Origin: Paenibacillus sp. PK3_47
GTDB lineage: Bacteria; Bacillota; Bacilli; Paenibacillales; Paenibacillaceae
NCBI RefSeq assembly: GCF_023520895.1
Contig: NZ_CP026029.1
Span: 806,001 to 870,000, forward strand
Length of the DNA: 64,000 bases
Direction of reading: 5' to 3'
The translations under genes were made by a program, and so were the position numbers. This document shows, piece after piece, positions 25,484-34,526 of the stretch (its first letter is position 1; each line of letters opens with the position of its first letter). The notes beneath the pieces were generated by a model. That model was not told the DNA's origin. It ran no database searches and worked only from the letters and a program-made list of their open reading frames with translations.

Positions 25484-28335
25484 CGTTTATCCCCTCCAAT
25501 CGTTAAGATGATGTTCATCGCTACACCGATGACTGCCAGATAGACACCCAGGTCAAATAGTACGGCAGTTGCCAGTTCAATATCACCGAGGATAGGCAAA
25601 TGGAAGTGGCCAAAAGTATGGCTTAAAAAAGGAACACCGAAAAGGAAAGATCCTGATGCTGTCAGAATAGCAAGCAACAGCCCGGCCGCTGTAAGCAAGC
25701 GGTAATTTATAGGGAACGCTTTGCGGATTTGCTCCATGCCAAAAGCAATCGTCATCAGCACCAGTGCAGCGGAGGTCATCAACGCACCTATAAATCCGCC
25801 TCCCGGATGGTTATGTCCGGCAAAGAACAAGTACAGAGAGAAGATCAGAATAATGATGACAATCCCTTTGGACATCGTCTGCAGAATGACATCATTACTG
25901 CGCAAAGGCACGGCTAAATGCGGTTTAACCTGCTGGCGCTGCGTGAGATCCTCTTCCATCCTCAGATTGATCAGACCATAGATGGCCAGCGAAGCGACGC
26001 CCAGCACCATGATTTCAAACAAGGTATCAAATCCGCGGAAATCCACAAGAATGACGTTGACAACATTTTTCCCTCCGGCCAGGTTATAGCTTTCTTCCAG
26101 AAAGTACTTGGAAATGGACTGGAACGGACTGCTGCCCATCGCAGCCAGCGCGACAAGGGTTACAGTAACACCGACGCCCAGCGCAATAATCAGGTTGGGC
26201 AGCCTGAAGCGTAGAATCTCCTTCTGTTCCTTTAGCTTTGGAAGATACCGGAAGCAGAGAAGGAACAGTATGACCGACACCGTCTCAATAATCATTTGGG
26301 TGAGGGCAAGATCCGGTGCACGGAAAAGGACAAACAGGAGTGTCACCATGTACCCGACACCGCCGGTGAACAGGATGGCATTAACCCGTGATTTGGCAAA
26401 AGGAACGGCAAAGGCAGCCAGAAGCATGACCACAATGGCGGCCATTTCATAGAAGGACAGTTCAGCATAATGTGCCATGCCAAAGCGTATCCCAGGCTCC
26501 CGCAGAAGAACAGCAAGCAGAGCGGCAACCAGGAAACCGAAGATATACAGCAGATAATGACGGCTGGAGCCGGTCATGTACGCATTAGTCAAGCGTTTGG
26601 AACCCCCTTCCAGCAGCCGGAGCGAAGCATCATACACCCGGTTAAGCGTATTACTTCCACTGGCTTCACGGTCAAGCACCCGCAACCGGTTATACCCTCT
26701 GTATAACAGCAAACCGGCTGCCACCACACCTAGTGTCATGAAGATTTCAGGTGTCCAGCCATGCCAGAAATGTATAGAAACCTCAAAAGCTTCCTCAGGA
26801 GCGAGAAGCCCTGTATGGATGGAGGCCATTGCAGGTTCGATCAACGCTTTGGAAACCAGGTCCGGAAAAAAGGCAAATACAAGACTCAGCGAAATAAGAA
26901 TGACCGGTGACAGCAACAGGCCCAGCGGCGCTTCATGTGGAACTTTGTCCAGCTTGTCTCGCTGAAGTTTGCCGCTGAAGGTCTTGAATACGAGAATCAT
27001 ACTGTATACAAAGGTAAACACACTGGCAATCCAGGCAATGACCGGAAAGAGCTGCAGCCAGAATGCAGAGTTCTGGATATCAAACTCCCGGATATTCAGG
27101 ACGGCTGTAAAAAACATCTCTTTACTGAGAAACCCGCTGAACGGCGGCAGCCCTGCCATGGAAAAGGCCCCCATCAGTGCGACAGAGAAGGTAATAGGCA
27201 TAAGGGACATAAGGCCTCCCAGCTTGCGGAGATCACGGGTGCCCGTCTCATGATCAATGATCCCTACTACCATAAAGAGGCTGCCTTTGAAAACAGCATG
27301 ATTGATGAGGTGGAAAAGTGCGGCTGTGGTAGCCATAGTATAAAAAATTGCATCCGGCTTCCCGCTAAAAAAGCCGGATGCTGATCCCAGACCAAGCAAT
27401 GACATAATCAACCCCAGCTGGCTGATCGTGGAGTATGCCAGCAAGGCTTTGAGATCGGTCTGCCGTATTGCTTTGAATGACCCGTATATCAGGGTAATCA
27501 GGCCTGTTACAGACACCAGCCAGAACCATTCCGATTGCCCCGCAAAGACAGGAGTTAGCCTTGCCACCAGGTAAATCCCTGCTTTGACCATTGTTGCCGA
27601 GTGAAGATAGGCGCTGACCGGAGTCGGAGCCTCCATGGCATCCGGCAGCCAGATATGGAAAGGAAACTGGGCGGATTTTGTAAAAGCACCCAGCAAAATA
27701 AGCAGCATGGCCGGGATAAACATCGCGCTGTCTGTCAAGGTCCCAGACAGAGCAATAATCTCACGGATACTATAAGTACCGGTCATGACATACAGCAGAT
27801 TAAATCCGGCAAACATGGCTAATCCGCCGAATACTGTGATCAGCATAGATTTCAATGCTCCATAACCGGATCGTTCCCGGCCGTACCAGAAGGCAATAAG
27901 CAGGAATGAGGAAATGCTTGTAAGTTCCCAGAAACCGTACAATACGATCAAATTATCCGACAGCACTACACCCAGCATTGCACCCATAAATAGGAGCAGG
28001 TACATGTAGAATCGGCGGATTCCCTCGGTCTGTTTGTCGAGATAAAAAATGGAGTAAAGCACAACAAGTGCTCCCATCCCGGAAATCAGCAGGACAAATA
28101 ATAGACTTAATCCATCCAGGATCAGAGTGATATCCACTCCGAAGGAGGGCATCCAGGCGAAGGTGTCAACAATAGAATCTCCCGACCGGATCGCCGGAAT
28201 CCTTGTCAGGAAATACAGGAATAGTGCCGCCGGCAGGGGGAGAACGATCCATCCCAGGTGGAAGCGCGTATTTTGTTTAATCAGTAGCATCAGCACAGAC
28301 AGCAAAAACGGAAGCAGTATAACCAGATGCAGCAC
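25471..28335 (-). CDS. mrpA: Mrp antiporter subunits A and B as one fused protein
   Basis: 954 residues. Residues 1 to about 780 are MrpA (NuoL-like antiporter core plus NuoJ-like helices), with FYMYLLLFMGAMLGVVLSDN, FWELTSISSFLLIAFW and WLPDAMEAPTPVSAYLHSA. The last 150 residues are MrpB: LFFAGHNHPGGGFIGALMTS and DIELATAVLFDLGVYLAVIG. In B. subtilis these are separate genes (mrpA about 800, mrpB about 140 residues). GTG start with AAGGGG. The complex exchanges Na+ for H+ across the membrane for salt and alkali tolerance. Confidence 0.92.
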   Translation of the reverse strand: MLHLVILLPFLLSVLMLLIKQNTRFHLGWIVLPLPAALFLYFLTRIPAIRSGDSIVDTFAWMPSFGVDITLILDGLSLLFVLLISGMGALVVLYSIFYLDKQTEGIRRFYMYLLLFMGAMLGVVLSDNLIVLYGFWELTSISSFLLIAFWYGRERSGYGALKSMLITVFGGLAMFAGFNLLYVMTGTYSIREIIALSGTLTDSAMFIPAMLLILLGAFTKSAQFPFHIWLPDAMEAPTPVSAYLHSATMVKAGIYLVARLTPVFAGQSEWFWLVSVTGLITLIYGSFKAIRQTDLKALLAYSTISQLGLIMSLLGLGSASGFFSGKPDAIFYTMATTAALFHLINHAVFKGSLFMVVGIIDHETGTRDLRKLGGLMSLMPITFSVALMGAFSMAGLPPFSGFLSKEMFFTAVLNIREFDIQNSAFWLQLFPVIAWIASVFTFVYSMILVFKTFSGKLQRDKLDKVPHEAPLGLLLSPVILISLSLVFAFFPDLVSKALIEPAMASIHTGLLAPEEAFEVSIHFWHGWTPEIFMTLGVVAAGLLLYRGYNRLRVLDREASGSNTLNRVYDASLRLLEGGSKRLTNAYMTGSSRHYLLYIFGFLVAALLAVLLREPGIRFGMAHYAELSFYEMAAIVVMLLAAFAVPFAKSRVNAILFTGGVGYMVTLLFVLFRAPDLALTQMIIETVSVILFLLCFRYLPKLKEQKEILRFRLPNLIIALGVGVTVTLVALAAMGSSPFQSISKYFLEESYNLAGGKNVVNVILVDFRGFDTLFEIMVLGVASLAIYGLINLRMEEDLTQRQQVKPHLAVPLRSNDVILQTMSKGIVIIILIFSLYLFFAGHNHPGGGFIGALMTSAALVLMTIAFGMEQIRKAFPINYRLLTAAGLLLAILTASGSFLFGVPFLSHTFGHFHLPILGDIELATAVLFDLGVYLAVIGVAMNIILTIGGDKRWNS

Positions 28336-28370
28336 GCTCAGTACCCCTTTCTATTTCTCAAATATTTTGC

Positions 28371-29003
28371 TCAATGGGGCTTAACCCATTCATTTTGTAC
28401 AATTTTCAGGTATTGGGCCTCACCGTTGTTCACAATCTTAAACAGACCGGTGTTGAAATCCGTGTCGAGTTCACGGAAGAACACCCCTTTTATCGGTTCG
28501 CTGCCGGCTGCTTCTTCCGAGAGGACATAACTATCACCTTTTTTGACCAGATATGCGATAAATCCCCGTTCATGCGTTTGCTCGAGCAGCTCGGGATAGC
28601 GTTGTACTGCAACGATATGAAGATCAATAGTGCCGACCTGTTCCATTAAATCATTAATAAAATTGCCGCGTGTAATCTCCTGCCACAGTGTTTGGCTTGA
28701 TTGTCCCAGCACAATCTGGGTCACTTTGTTTTCCTGTGCGGTTTCCACAATAACATGGGCCGTCTTTTTCCCTTTGCATTTGCGGATCAGAAATTGTCCT
28801 CCGGCATCCTTCGTCTGCTTTTCCCAACCTGATAGGTACAGCTGCTTCTCCGGGTTATATTCATTGTCTCCGCCGGTATCCACGGTCAGAACCACAAGCG
28901 GAGCCTGAAGCTTTTTGGCCAGCTCGCTGCCCCGCTGAATCAACCGCTGTCCATGGGGGCCATAATGCACACAAACCATGATAGACTCCATCTTCATTTC
29001 CAT
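28371..29003 (-). CDS. Stand-alone KdpD-type Usp domain protein, first gene of the mrp operon
   Basis: ATG 29003 with GGAGG is chosen; the longer frame to 29162 would run through the promoter and hairpin. The first 135 residues match the universal-stress domain of KdpD (SIMVCVHYGPHGQRLIQRGSELAKKL, ILGQ-like IVLGQSSQTLWQEITRGNFINDLM). A C-terminal 75-residue beta domain (AYLVKKGDSYVLSEE) is not part of KdpD. There is no kinase. Only 35 bases separate it from mrpA, so it is probably co-transcribed and may sense ions or nucleotides for the antiporter (inference). Confidence 0.75.
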   Translation of the reverse strand: MEMKMESIMVCVHYGPHGQRLIQRGSELAKKLQAPLVVLTVDTGGDNEYNPEKQLYLSGWEKQTKDAGGQFLIRKCKGKKTAHVIVETAQENKVTQIVLGQSSQTLWQEITRGNFINDLMEQVGTIDLHIVAVQRYPELLEQTHERGFIAYLVKKGDSYVLSEEAAGSEPIKGVFFRELDTDFNTGLFKIVNNGEAQYLKIVQNEWVKPH

Positions 29004-29045
29004 TTGAAAGCAACCTCCAGTAAATTTTTTCCAGTAAAAAACCAC

Positions 29046-29071
29046 AAAAAGAGCCCGCTGTTGGCAGGCTC
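29046..29071 (-). terminator. Terminator-like hairpin in the leader of the usp-mrp operon
   Basis: GAGCCTGC / GCGGGCTC (with one G-U pair) around CAACA, followed by five T, GTGG and six more T. It lies between promoter and first gene, so it can act as an attenuator. The preceding leader is only about 25 bases, too short for a large riboswitch. Confidence 0.55.
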
Positions 29072-29102
29072 CTCCGGTTACTATCCATATACAATTGGCT
29101 TT

Positions 29103-29131
29103 ATTATATAGTCCCCAGGAGAGAAAGTAAA
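29103..29131 (-). promoter_or_regulatory. Promoter of the usp-mrp operon
   Basis: TTTACT, 17-bp spacer, TATAAT on the minus strand. Transcription should start near 29096, about 93 bases before the usp ATG. Confidence 0.55.
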
Positions 29132-29195
29132 GAAAATCAGCAGTGTATAATCCAAGATTCATCAGGAAAGCCTGAGTACAAAGGAGGCATTCCTC

Positions 29196-29420
29196 ATGTT
29201 AACCCGCAAAGTAATCTGCTGTATTTCCGTGCTGGCACTCATGTTGATACTAGGCTGGAGACTGGAACAATCCGTGGTATTCCCTGCACCCGGAAAGCAA
29301 ACGGGCGTTTTTCCGTCCGGAGAATCCCTTTTGCATTCCTATAATTTTGCTGATCCAATCCCAGTAAGTATTCCTTTCCAATCCAGGGAATATGTAAGAA
29401 TCCGGCTGAAAGCCGAGTAA
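29196..29420 (+). CDS. Small exported or membrane-anchored protein (74 aa)
   Basis: AAGGAGG lies 8 bases before the ATG, a strong reason to accept this short gene. One hydrophobic N-terminal segment (VICCISVLALMLILGW) acts as signal or anchor. The rest is a short polar tail with SIPFQSREYVRIRLKAE. It is divergent from the usp-mrp operon. No family recognised. Confidence 0.55.
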   Translation: MLTRKVICCISVLALMLILGWRLEQSVVFPAPGKQTGVFPSGESLLHSYNFADPIPVSIPFQSREYVRIRLKAE

Positions 29421-29487
29421 AAGATGATACCCTCCCCTGTTACACAACATTCGTATAAAGTCCCCTTAACTATGCTGTCGCAGGCAA

Positions 29488-30084
29488 TCACCCCTCCTGC
29501 TCTTTCTTGCCCAAAATCCCGTAAAGAAAAAGATGGCCCAACTCTTTTCTTAAATCAACGGTTAATTTCTCTGAAACGGATGGATTGCCTATCATCGCTA
29601 TAATTCCGTTCATAAACATCATAATGGCTTCCGCAGATACGCCTCCAGATACTTTCCCCTCGGCTTTCCCCTGTTCAATTAATTTCATGATTTCCGGAAT
29701 GACAACCGTTTGAGCGTACTGCTCAATATACGCTTTGAATGCCGGATCTGTAAAAATAAAGTTCTTTATCCCTTCACTGGACAATGATTCTTGATTGGTA
29801 ACCGATACCTCATACATCTTATTCATCTTTTCTTCAAAGGGAAGATCCGAGTTCATCATTTTGACGAAATCTTTTCCGGCCTCGTCCATCTGATGGTAAA
29901 ACACTTCTTTAGCCAGTACTTCTTTATTTCCAAAGAAATTATAGATCGATCCAGGCGATACCCCTGCTTGCTGTGCAATCTCCCGCACACCTATTTCTTT
30001 AAAGTTTCGCGTCATGATCATATCAGTTAGCGATTCTAAAATTTGTTTTTTCTTCTGCTGTCTTCGTTTTTCAAAGCCATTCAT
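29488..30084 (-). CDS. TetR-family regulator of the adjacent ABC transporter
   Basis: 198 residues from ATG 30084 (AGGTGG). The N-terminal helix-turn-helix is FKEIGVREIAQQAGVSPGSIYNFFGNKEVL. The C-terminal ligand domain is helical. It is divergent from the ABC pair, with two inverted-repeat operators in the gap, so it probably represses both directions. Confidence 0.87.
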   Translation of the reverse strand: MNGFEKRRQQKKKQILESLTDMIMTRNFKEIGVREIAQQAGVSPGSIYNFFGNKEVLAKEVFYHQMDEAGKDFVKMMNSDLPFEEKMNKMYEVSVTNQESLSSEGIKNFIFTDPAFKAYIEQYAQTVVIPEIMKLIEQGKAEGKVSGGVSAEAIMMFMNGIIAMIGNPSVSEKLTVDLRKELGHLFLYGILGKKEQEG

Positions 30085-30110
30085 GGTAAATTCCACCTAA
30101 TTCCGATGTT

Positions 30111-30139
30111 TATGTAACAGTATACCCTTATGTTATATA
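30111..30139. promoter_or_regulatory. TetR operator copy 1
   Basis: TATGTAAC-N13-GTTATATA, an inverted repeat just upstream of the tetR start and over its -10 region (TATACT on the minus strand). Confidence 0.65.
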
Positions 30140-30143
30140 TTTA

Positions 30144-30172
30144 TTGACTTCAGATCAAGGAGGGAATATTAT
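30144..30172 (+). promoter_or_regulatory. Promoter of the ABC transporter pair
   Basis: TTGACT, 17-bp spacer, TATTAT. The -10 box runs into operator copy 2, so bound repressor would block RNA polymerase. Confidence 0.6.
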
Positions 30173-30198
30173 GTAACTGAAATTAGTTTTGTTATATA
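30170..30198. promoter_or_regulatory. TetR operator copy 2
   Basis: TATGTAAC-N13-GTTATATA, identical half-sites and identical spacing to copy 1, exactly 59 bp further right. Confidence 0.65.
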
Positions 30199-30222
30199 TC
30201 TTTGACGGGAGGCTGAAATCTT

Positions 30223-31101
30223 TTGATTAAGGTCGAATCATTAACAAAGATCTATCCCAATGGCAAAGGAATCCGGGATGTTAGCTTTGAGGTGAGGGAG
30301 GGTGAGGTTTTCGGTTTTCTTGGACCGAATGGAGCCGGAAAAACAACAACGCTCCGCCATATGATGGGTTTTGTAAACTCTACAAGCGGGAAGGCCAGTA
30401 TCAATGGCCTGGACTGCAGGAACGACGCTGCACAGATCCACAAGAATTTAGGCTACGTGCCCGGGGAAATTGCATTTTATGATTACATGACCGGTATGCA
30501 GTTTCTGACGTTTATTGATGAATTAAGGGGACGTAAAGATAATATACGCCGCGATCAATTAATCCACAGATTCGAGTTGGAGCCTGGCGGGAAAATCCGT
30601 AAAATGTCTAAGGGGATGAAGCAAAAGGTAGGATTAATTGCCGCCTTCATGCACGATCCTGAAGTTATCATCCTGGATGAGCCGACTAGCGGGCTCGACC
30701 CGCTCATGCAGAAGCGTTTTGTAGAATTAATTATCGAGGAACGCGGCCGGGGAAAAACAATTCTGATGTCCTCCCATTTATTTGATGAAATCGACCAGAC
30801 CTGTGAACGGGCAGGCATCATACGTGAAGGAGAACTCGTGGCCGTTGAGAACATCCATGCTCTGAAAGCGGCGCTGCCGCAAAGCTTTATAGTTACCTTG
30901 GCGGATGGGGATGACATGATAACGCTGCAAAACAGCCCTCTTAACTATATTCAAAAAGCGCCTCTTACTGTTGAAATCTTTATTAAAGAGGATTATGATT
31001 CCATGCTGCGGATTCTGTCTCAATGTAAAGTGGCTCATATGGCGTCAACTCCCCGGACCCTTGAGCAAATCTTCATGGATTTCTACGGAAAGGAGCGCTG
31101 A
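30223..31101 (+). CDS. ABC transporter ATPase of the drug/antibiotic (CcmA-like) class
   Basis: Walker A GPNGAGKTTTLRHMMGF, signature MSKGMKQKVGLIAAF (atypical SKGMK as in many ABC-2 ATPases), Walker B VIILDEPTSGLDPL, and MSSHLFDEI. TTG start with GGGAGG. The C-terminal 70 residues are the accessory domain of exporter ATPases. It works with the ABC-2 permease 5 bases downstream. Confidence 0.87.
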   Translation: MIKVESLTKIYPNGKGIRDVSFEVREGEVFGFLGPNGAGKTTTLRHMMGFVNSTSGKASINGLDCRNDAAQIHKNLGYVPGEIAFYDYMTGMQFLTFIDELRGRKDNIRRDQLIHRFELEPGGKIRKMSKGMKQKVGLIAAFMHDPEVIILDEPTSGLDPLMQKRFVELIIEERGRGKTILMSSHLFDEIDQTCERAGIIREGELVAVENIHALKAALPQSFIVTLADGDDMITLQNSPLNYIQKAPLTVEIFIKEDYDSMLRILSQCKVAHMASTPRTLEQIFMDFYGKER

Positions 31102-31106
31102 TCTTT

Positions 31107-31904
31107 ATGTCATGGGCCTTATTTAAAGCGAATATACGAGTGAACCGTTTTTTGTGGCTTCTGATTGTTGCCGTCTATTCTTTTTATTCCATTATTCTGG
31201 TAAGCATGTTTAATCCCGAAAGCGTAGATGCATTAAAGGATATGCTGGATATGCTTCCTGCTGAGTTGATGAACGCTATGGGAATGAATTTTGGGTCCAC
31301 CCTGCTTACTTTCTTGTCAGGAACGTTATACAGTATCCTTCTATATTTATTCCCTATGATTTTATCTGTTGTTATTAACCACCGGCTCATAGCCGTACAT
31401 GTAGATAAAGGCAGTATGTCCTACTTGCTGTCCACCTCCAATTCAAGAATTCGAATAGCCGTTACTCAGGCCGTGTTTAGTCTGATGTCTATAACAGCGA
31501 TCTTCTGCTGGATCACGGTTCTGACTCTTATCACCTCTTCAGCCATGTTTCCCGGACTTTTGGATATCAAGCCATTTATTTTATTGAATCTTTACGCACT
31601 CCTGATGTATTACACGGTTAATGGCATTTGTTTCCTGGCCTCTTGTCTGGCTAATGAAGCCCGATACAGTCTCGGACTGGGAGCCGGTCTCCCCATAACG
31701 TTTGTGTTATTGCAAATGCTCGGTGACTCTGGCGAAGGATTAGAATGGATCGGGTATTTCTCCTTATTTGCCCTGTTCGACCCTGAACGGTTATTCGCAG
31801 GTGATAGCTTTGCTTATATGGGGATGAGTGTTTTTGCGGGACTGGCGGCTGCGCTGTATACTCTGGGCATTATTTATTTTAATAAAAAGGATTTGCCTAT
31901 ATGA
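31107..31904 (+). CDS. ABC-2 type permease
   Basis: 265 residues and six predicted membrane helices. The first helix (FLWLLIVAVYSFYSIIL) is followed by an extracellular loop and ILSVVINHRLIAVHVDKGSMSYLLSTSNSR, the usual cytoplasmic coupling segment. Expected to export a hydrophobic toxic compound that is also the TetR ligand; identity unknown. Confidence 0.8.
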   Translation: MSWALFKANIRVNRFLWLLIVAVYSFYSIILVSMFNPESVDALKDMLDMLPAELMNAMGMNFGSTLLTFLSGTLYSILLYLFPMILSVVINHRLIAVHVDKGSMSYLLSTSNSRIRIAVTQAVFSLMSITAIFCWITVLTLITSSAMFPGLLDIKPFILLNLYALLMYYTVNGICFLASCLANEARYSLGLGAGLPITFVLLQMLGDSGEGLEWIGYFSLFALFDPERLFAGDSFAYMGMSVFAGLAAALYTLGIIYFNKKDLPI

Positions 31905-31933
31905 TGCAGCGGGGAAAGTTTACATAGCCTTAC

Positions 31934-31971
31934 AAAAAAAGAAGCCGGCCCTATTCGATAGGATCGGCTTC
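31934..31971 (-). terminator. Terminator of the SLH surface protein gene
   Basis: GAAGCCG / CGGCTTC stem with extra internal pairing, followed on the minus strand by seven T. The same hairpin could help end the convergent ABC transcript. Confidence 0.7.
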
Positions 31972-32012
31972 TGTCCATTCATCCACAGTTACGGTATTAA
32001 ATACCGCATAAA

Positions 32013-34340
32013 TTACAAACTCTCCAGCGCTTTCTTAATGGCCGGACTTAAGCTGTACGTATTGATGATCGTCTGGATCGATTCGGCACGGGTCGCACCG
32101 GACTGCGGTTCAAAATGCAGAGCGGTCTTTCCATTAAATATGCCAAGAACGGTCGCCTTTTTAATGGCCTCTGCACCATAGGCCCGGTCCAGATCGGTAA
32201 AGACAACAGCCGATGTATCACGATTCAAGATATAAGCATTCAACACCCTGGTAATCATAAGGGCCATTTCCTGACGGGTAATTGTTCTTTCCGGCCGGAT
32301 AGTGCCGTCTTCATATCCCGCCATGACTCCGACGGCTACCAGCCGCTTGAGGCTTTCGGAGGACCAGTGTCCCTTGATGTCCTTAAACTTTGCGAAATCT
32401 TCTTCATTGATTATTACGTTTCTGCCAGCCATGTTCACGAAACCTCTATCGATCATTGCTGCGAATTCGGCTCTCGTTATAGGTTCGTCCGGCTCAAATC
32501 CACCGTTAGGATATCCATTAATAACGCCAAGCTTGGTGAGCTTTTCGACATTAGTAATGGACCAGTGTTCCCCAATGTCCCTATATTGAATAGCAGCGGA
32601 ATGCCCGCCGTTATTCAATATTTCTGCCGTTCTGGCTTCAACGCCGGCAATGACATTGCTGTCTGCGCGAACAACCTGGCTTCTAAAAATATCGTTCGGA
32701 TCTTGAGGGATTTCTCCCGTTTCTTCCGGCTGCTGAACATTTGGCTGCCCCTGTGTCCCGGGCTGGGTTGTTGGTGCCGCTGTTGGTGATGTTGATGGTG
32801 CCGCTGTTGGTGCTGGTGTTACTGGTGCTGGTGTTGCTGGTGTTGCTGGCGTTTCTGGTGTTGTTGGTGTTTCTGGTGTTGCTGGCGTTTCTGGCGTTTC
32901 TGGTGTTGTTGGTGTTTCTGGTGTTGTTGGTGTTGTTGGTGTTTCTGGTGTTGTTGGTGCTGTTGGCGTTTCTGGTGTTGTTGGCGTTCCAGGATCATGT
33001 TCGCCGCCACCGTCTCCTGTGCCGGGGCTACCCTCTGGCCCTTCAGCGGTGACCGTCTGAACAAGCGGTTCCGAGGTGCTGTCTTCGTATGCGGCATCAC
33101 CACTGTACACCGCTGTAATGGTATGCGTGCCTACGGTCAAATCCGATACAGTATAAGTCGCATTACCTACTGTGAGCGGAACGCTTCCCAATACCGCATC
33201 TCCATTTTTAAAGGTGACCGTTCCTGTTGGCAGCCCGGTAACCGGAGAATTGGCCGGTTTCGATACGTCAGCTGTAAAGATGATCTCATCCCCTGCTACA
33301 GATGGATTGGCGCTGCTTGCCAGCTTAGTAGTCGTAGATGCTTTACTCACAGAATAAATAATGCCGCCGCCGCTGGCAAAAACCATCTGCCCCGGAACGT
33401 CGATATTGATAGCATTAATCGTGATTCTCCCGAAACCATGCTCGAATTCCGTCCAGTTTCTTGCATCCTCCGAATAATAAACCTCGCCATATTCGGTGGA
33501 AATAACGTAATAACCGCGGGCATAAGTAACACTGACGATATCCGGCTCGTCATAATCAAAGCCATAGGATTCCCAGGTTTCTCCGCCGTCTTCGGAGATC
33601 GATACTGTGTTGTACATCCCCACGGCCATTATCGGTTTCCCGTCTGCAGGTACCGTTACATCCAGAAAGTGCTGCCTCGGTCCGGCGTCTCTTTGTGTCC
33701 AGACCAGTCCGTCAGTAGAGGTCGCGATCAATCCGTATTCTCCAACTGCAACCGCAGTGTCCCCGTTTGATCTGATTTTATTAAACCGTTTGTTCTCAAG
33801 CAGAGGTCCCTGCACGGTAATGTGCTGCCAGGATTCACGGTCTTCGTTCAGCCTGAAGATTCTGCCGGTCTCCGCTATCGACTGCCTGTCGTAACCTGCA
33901 GCAATATAATCTCCTTTAAAGTAAGTCACGCTTTTCATCAAAGGCGGAAAACCGGGGTAAGAGATCGTTTTGTCAAAGCTCTCTATTTCGCGGGTCTTCG
34001 TATCCCAGAGAAGATACCCGCCCGAGCCTACAACAGACAGAAAGTTCCCTGTTCCGTCTCCGGCGGTGTCCATTTGACTGTTATTTCCGTATAGTTCTTT
34101 CCAGCTTGACCCTCCGTCGTCAGAGTACACCCGGTTGTTTCCTCCGGTTACATAGAATACGCCATCTTCATAATTGATGTTCTTGAAGCCGAAGGACCCC
34201 AATCTGTCATGCTTGGTTAGAACGATTCCCTCAAAAGGATTTGAGCTTGCCTCTGCGCCGGCTGTCCCCGATAGAAGAGAGGTTAAAGTTACTGCCACCA
34301 TAATAAGCGATGTAAAACGTTTCATGCGTGCTAAGAGCAT
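32013..34340 (-). CDS. SLH-anchored surface protein with a beta-propeller and Ig-like domain
   Basis: Signal peptide (MKRFTSLIMVAVTLTSLLSG). Residues about 35-335 are repeated blades with YSDDGGSSWKELY, SEDGGETWESYGF and YSEDARNWTEFE, the photosystem-assembly/sialidase-like Asp-box propeller. About 340-430 is a bacterial Ig-like domain (VTGLPTGTVTFKNGDAVLGSVPLT...TAVYSGDAAY). About 440-540 is a Thr/Pro/Glu spacer. The end carries three SLH repeats (VEKLTKLGVINGYPNGGFEPDEPITRAEF as best example) that bind pyruvylated cell-wall polymer. ATG 34340 has GGGGGAA upstream. A wall-bound binding protein; ligand unknown. Confidence 0.85.
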   Translation of the reverse strand: MLLARMKRFTSLIMVAVTLTSLLSGTAGAEASSNPFEGIVLTKHDRLGSFGFKNINYEDGVFYVTGGNNRVYSDDGGSSWKELYGNNSQMDTAGDGTGNFLSVVGSGGYLLWDTKTREIESFDKTISYPGFPPLMKSVTYFKGDYIAAGYDRQSIAETGRIFRLNEDRESWQHITVQGPLLENKRFNKIRSNGDTAVAVGEYGLIATSTDGLVWTQRDAGPRQHFLDVTVPADGKPIMAVGMYNTVSISEDGGETWESYGFDYDEPDIVSVTYARGYYVISTEYGEVYYSEDARNWTEFEHGFGRITINAINIDVPGQMVFASGGGIIYSVSKASTTTKLASSANPSVAGDEIIFTADVSKPANSPVTGLPTGTVTFKNGDAVLGSVPLTVGNATYTVSDLTVGTHTITAVYSGDAAYEDSTSEPLVQTVTAEGPEGSPGTGDGGGEHDPGTPTTPETPTAPTTPETPTTPTTPETPTTPETPETPATPETPTTPETPATPATPAPVTPAPTAAPSTSPTAAPTTQPGTQGQPNVQQPEETGEIPQDPNDIFRSQVVRADSNVIAGVEARTAEILNNGGHSAAIQYRDIGEHWSITNVEKLTKLGVINGYPNGGFEPDEPITRAEFAAMIDRGFVNMAGRNVIINEEDFAKFKDIKGHWSSESLKRLVAVGVMAGYEDGTIRPERTITRQEMALMITRVLNAYILNRDTSAVVFTDLDRAYGAEAIKKATVLGIFNGKTALHFEPQSGATRAESIQTIINTYSLSPAIKKALESL
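32755..32990 (-). repeat. In-frame tandem repeats coding a Thr/Pro/Glu-rich spacer
   Basis: Irregular 9- and 18-base units (GGTGTTGTTGGTGTTTCT on the plus strand) encode repeated TPTTPETP and TPETPATP blocks. Such linkers span the cell wall; unit number is expected to vary by slippage. Confidence 0.75.
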
Positions 34341-34526
34341 CTTGATGTCTTCCCCCTGAATTTTTCGATATAAAAGTGGTTCAAAAACCCACTATGAAAG
34401 AATACAATACAATAGTCTTGCGGTCTACCAAATTTTACTTAAAAAATGATATATTATTTATCCACTTAATGATGCTGTCCGCTTGACGGGACAGGCCCCT
34501 TCAGTTCTCAGTTAACCCGATAATTT

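Noticed and set aside
29046..29100. Known riboswitch or RAT anti-terminator in the mrp leader
   Set aside because: GGATAGTAACC recalls RAT sites, but the rest of the element does not match, and the leader before the hairpin is too short for the ion riboswitches I know.
32755..32990. Dense repeats resembling a CRISPR or satellite array
   Set aside because: The units are in frame with a long ORF and encode a Thr/Pro/Glu linker between an Ig-like domain and SLH repeats; there are no unique spacers.
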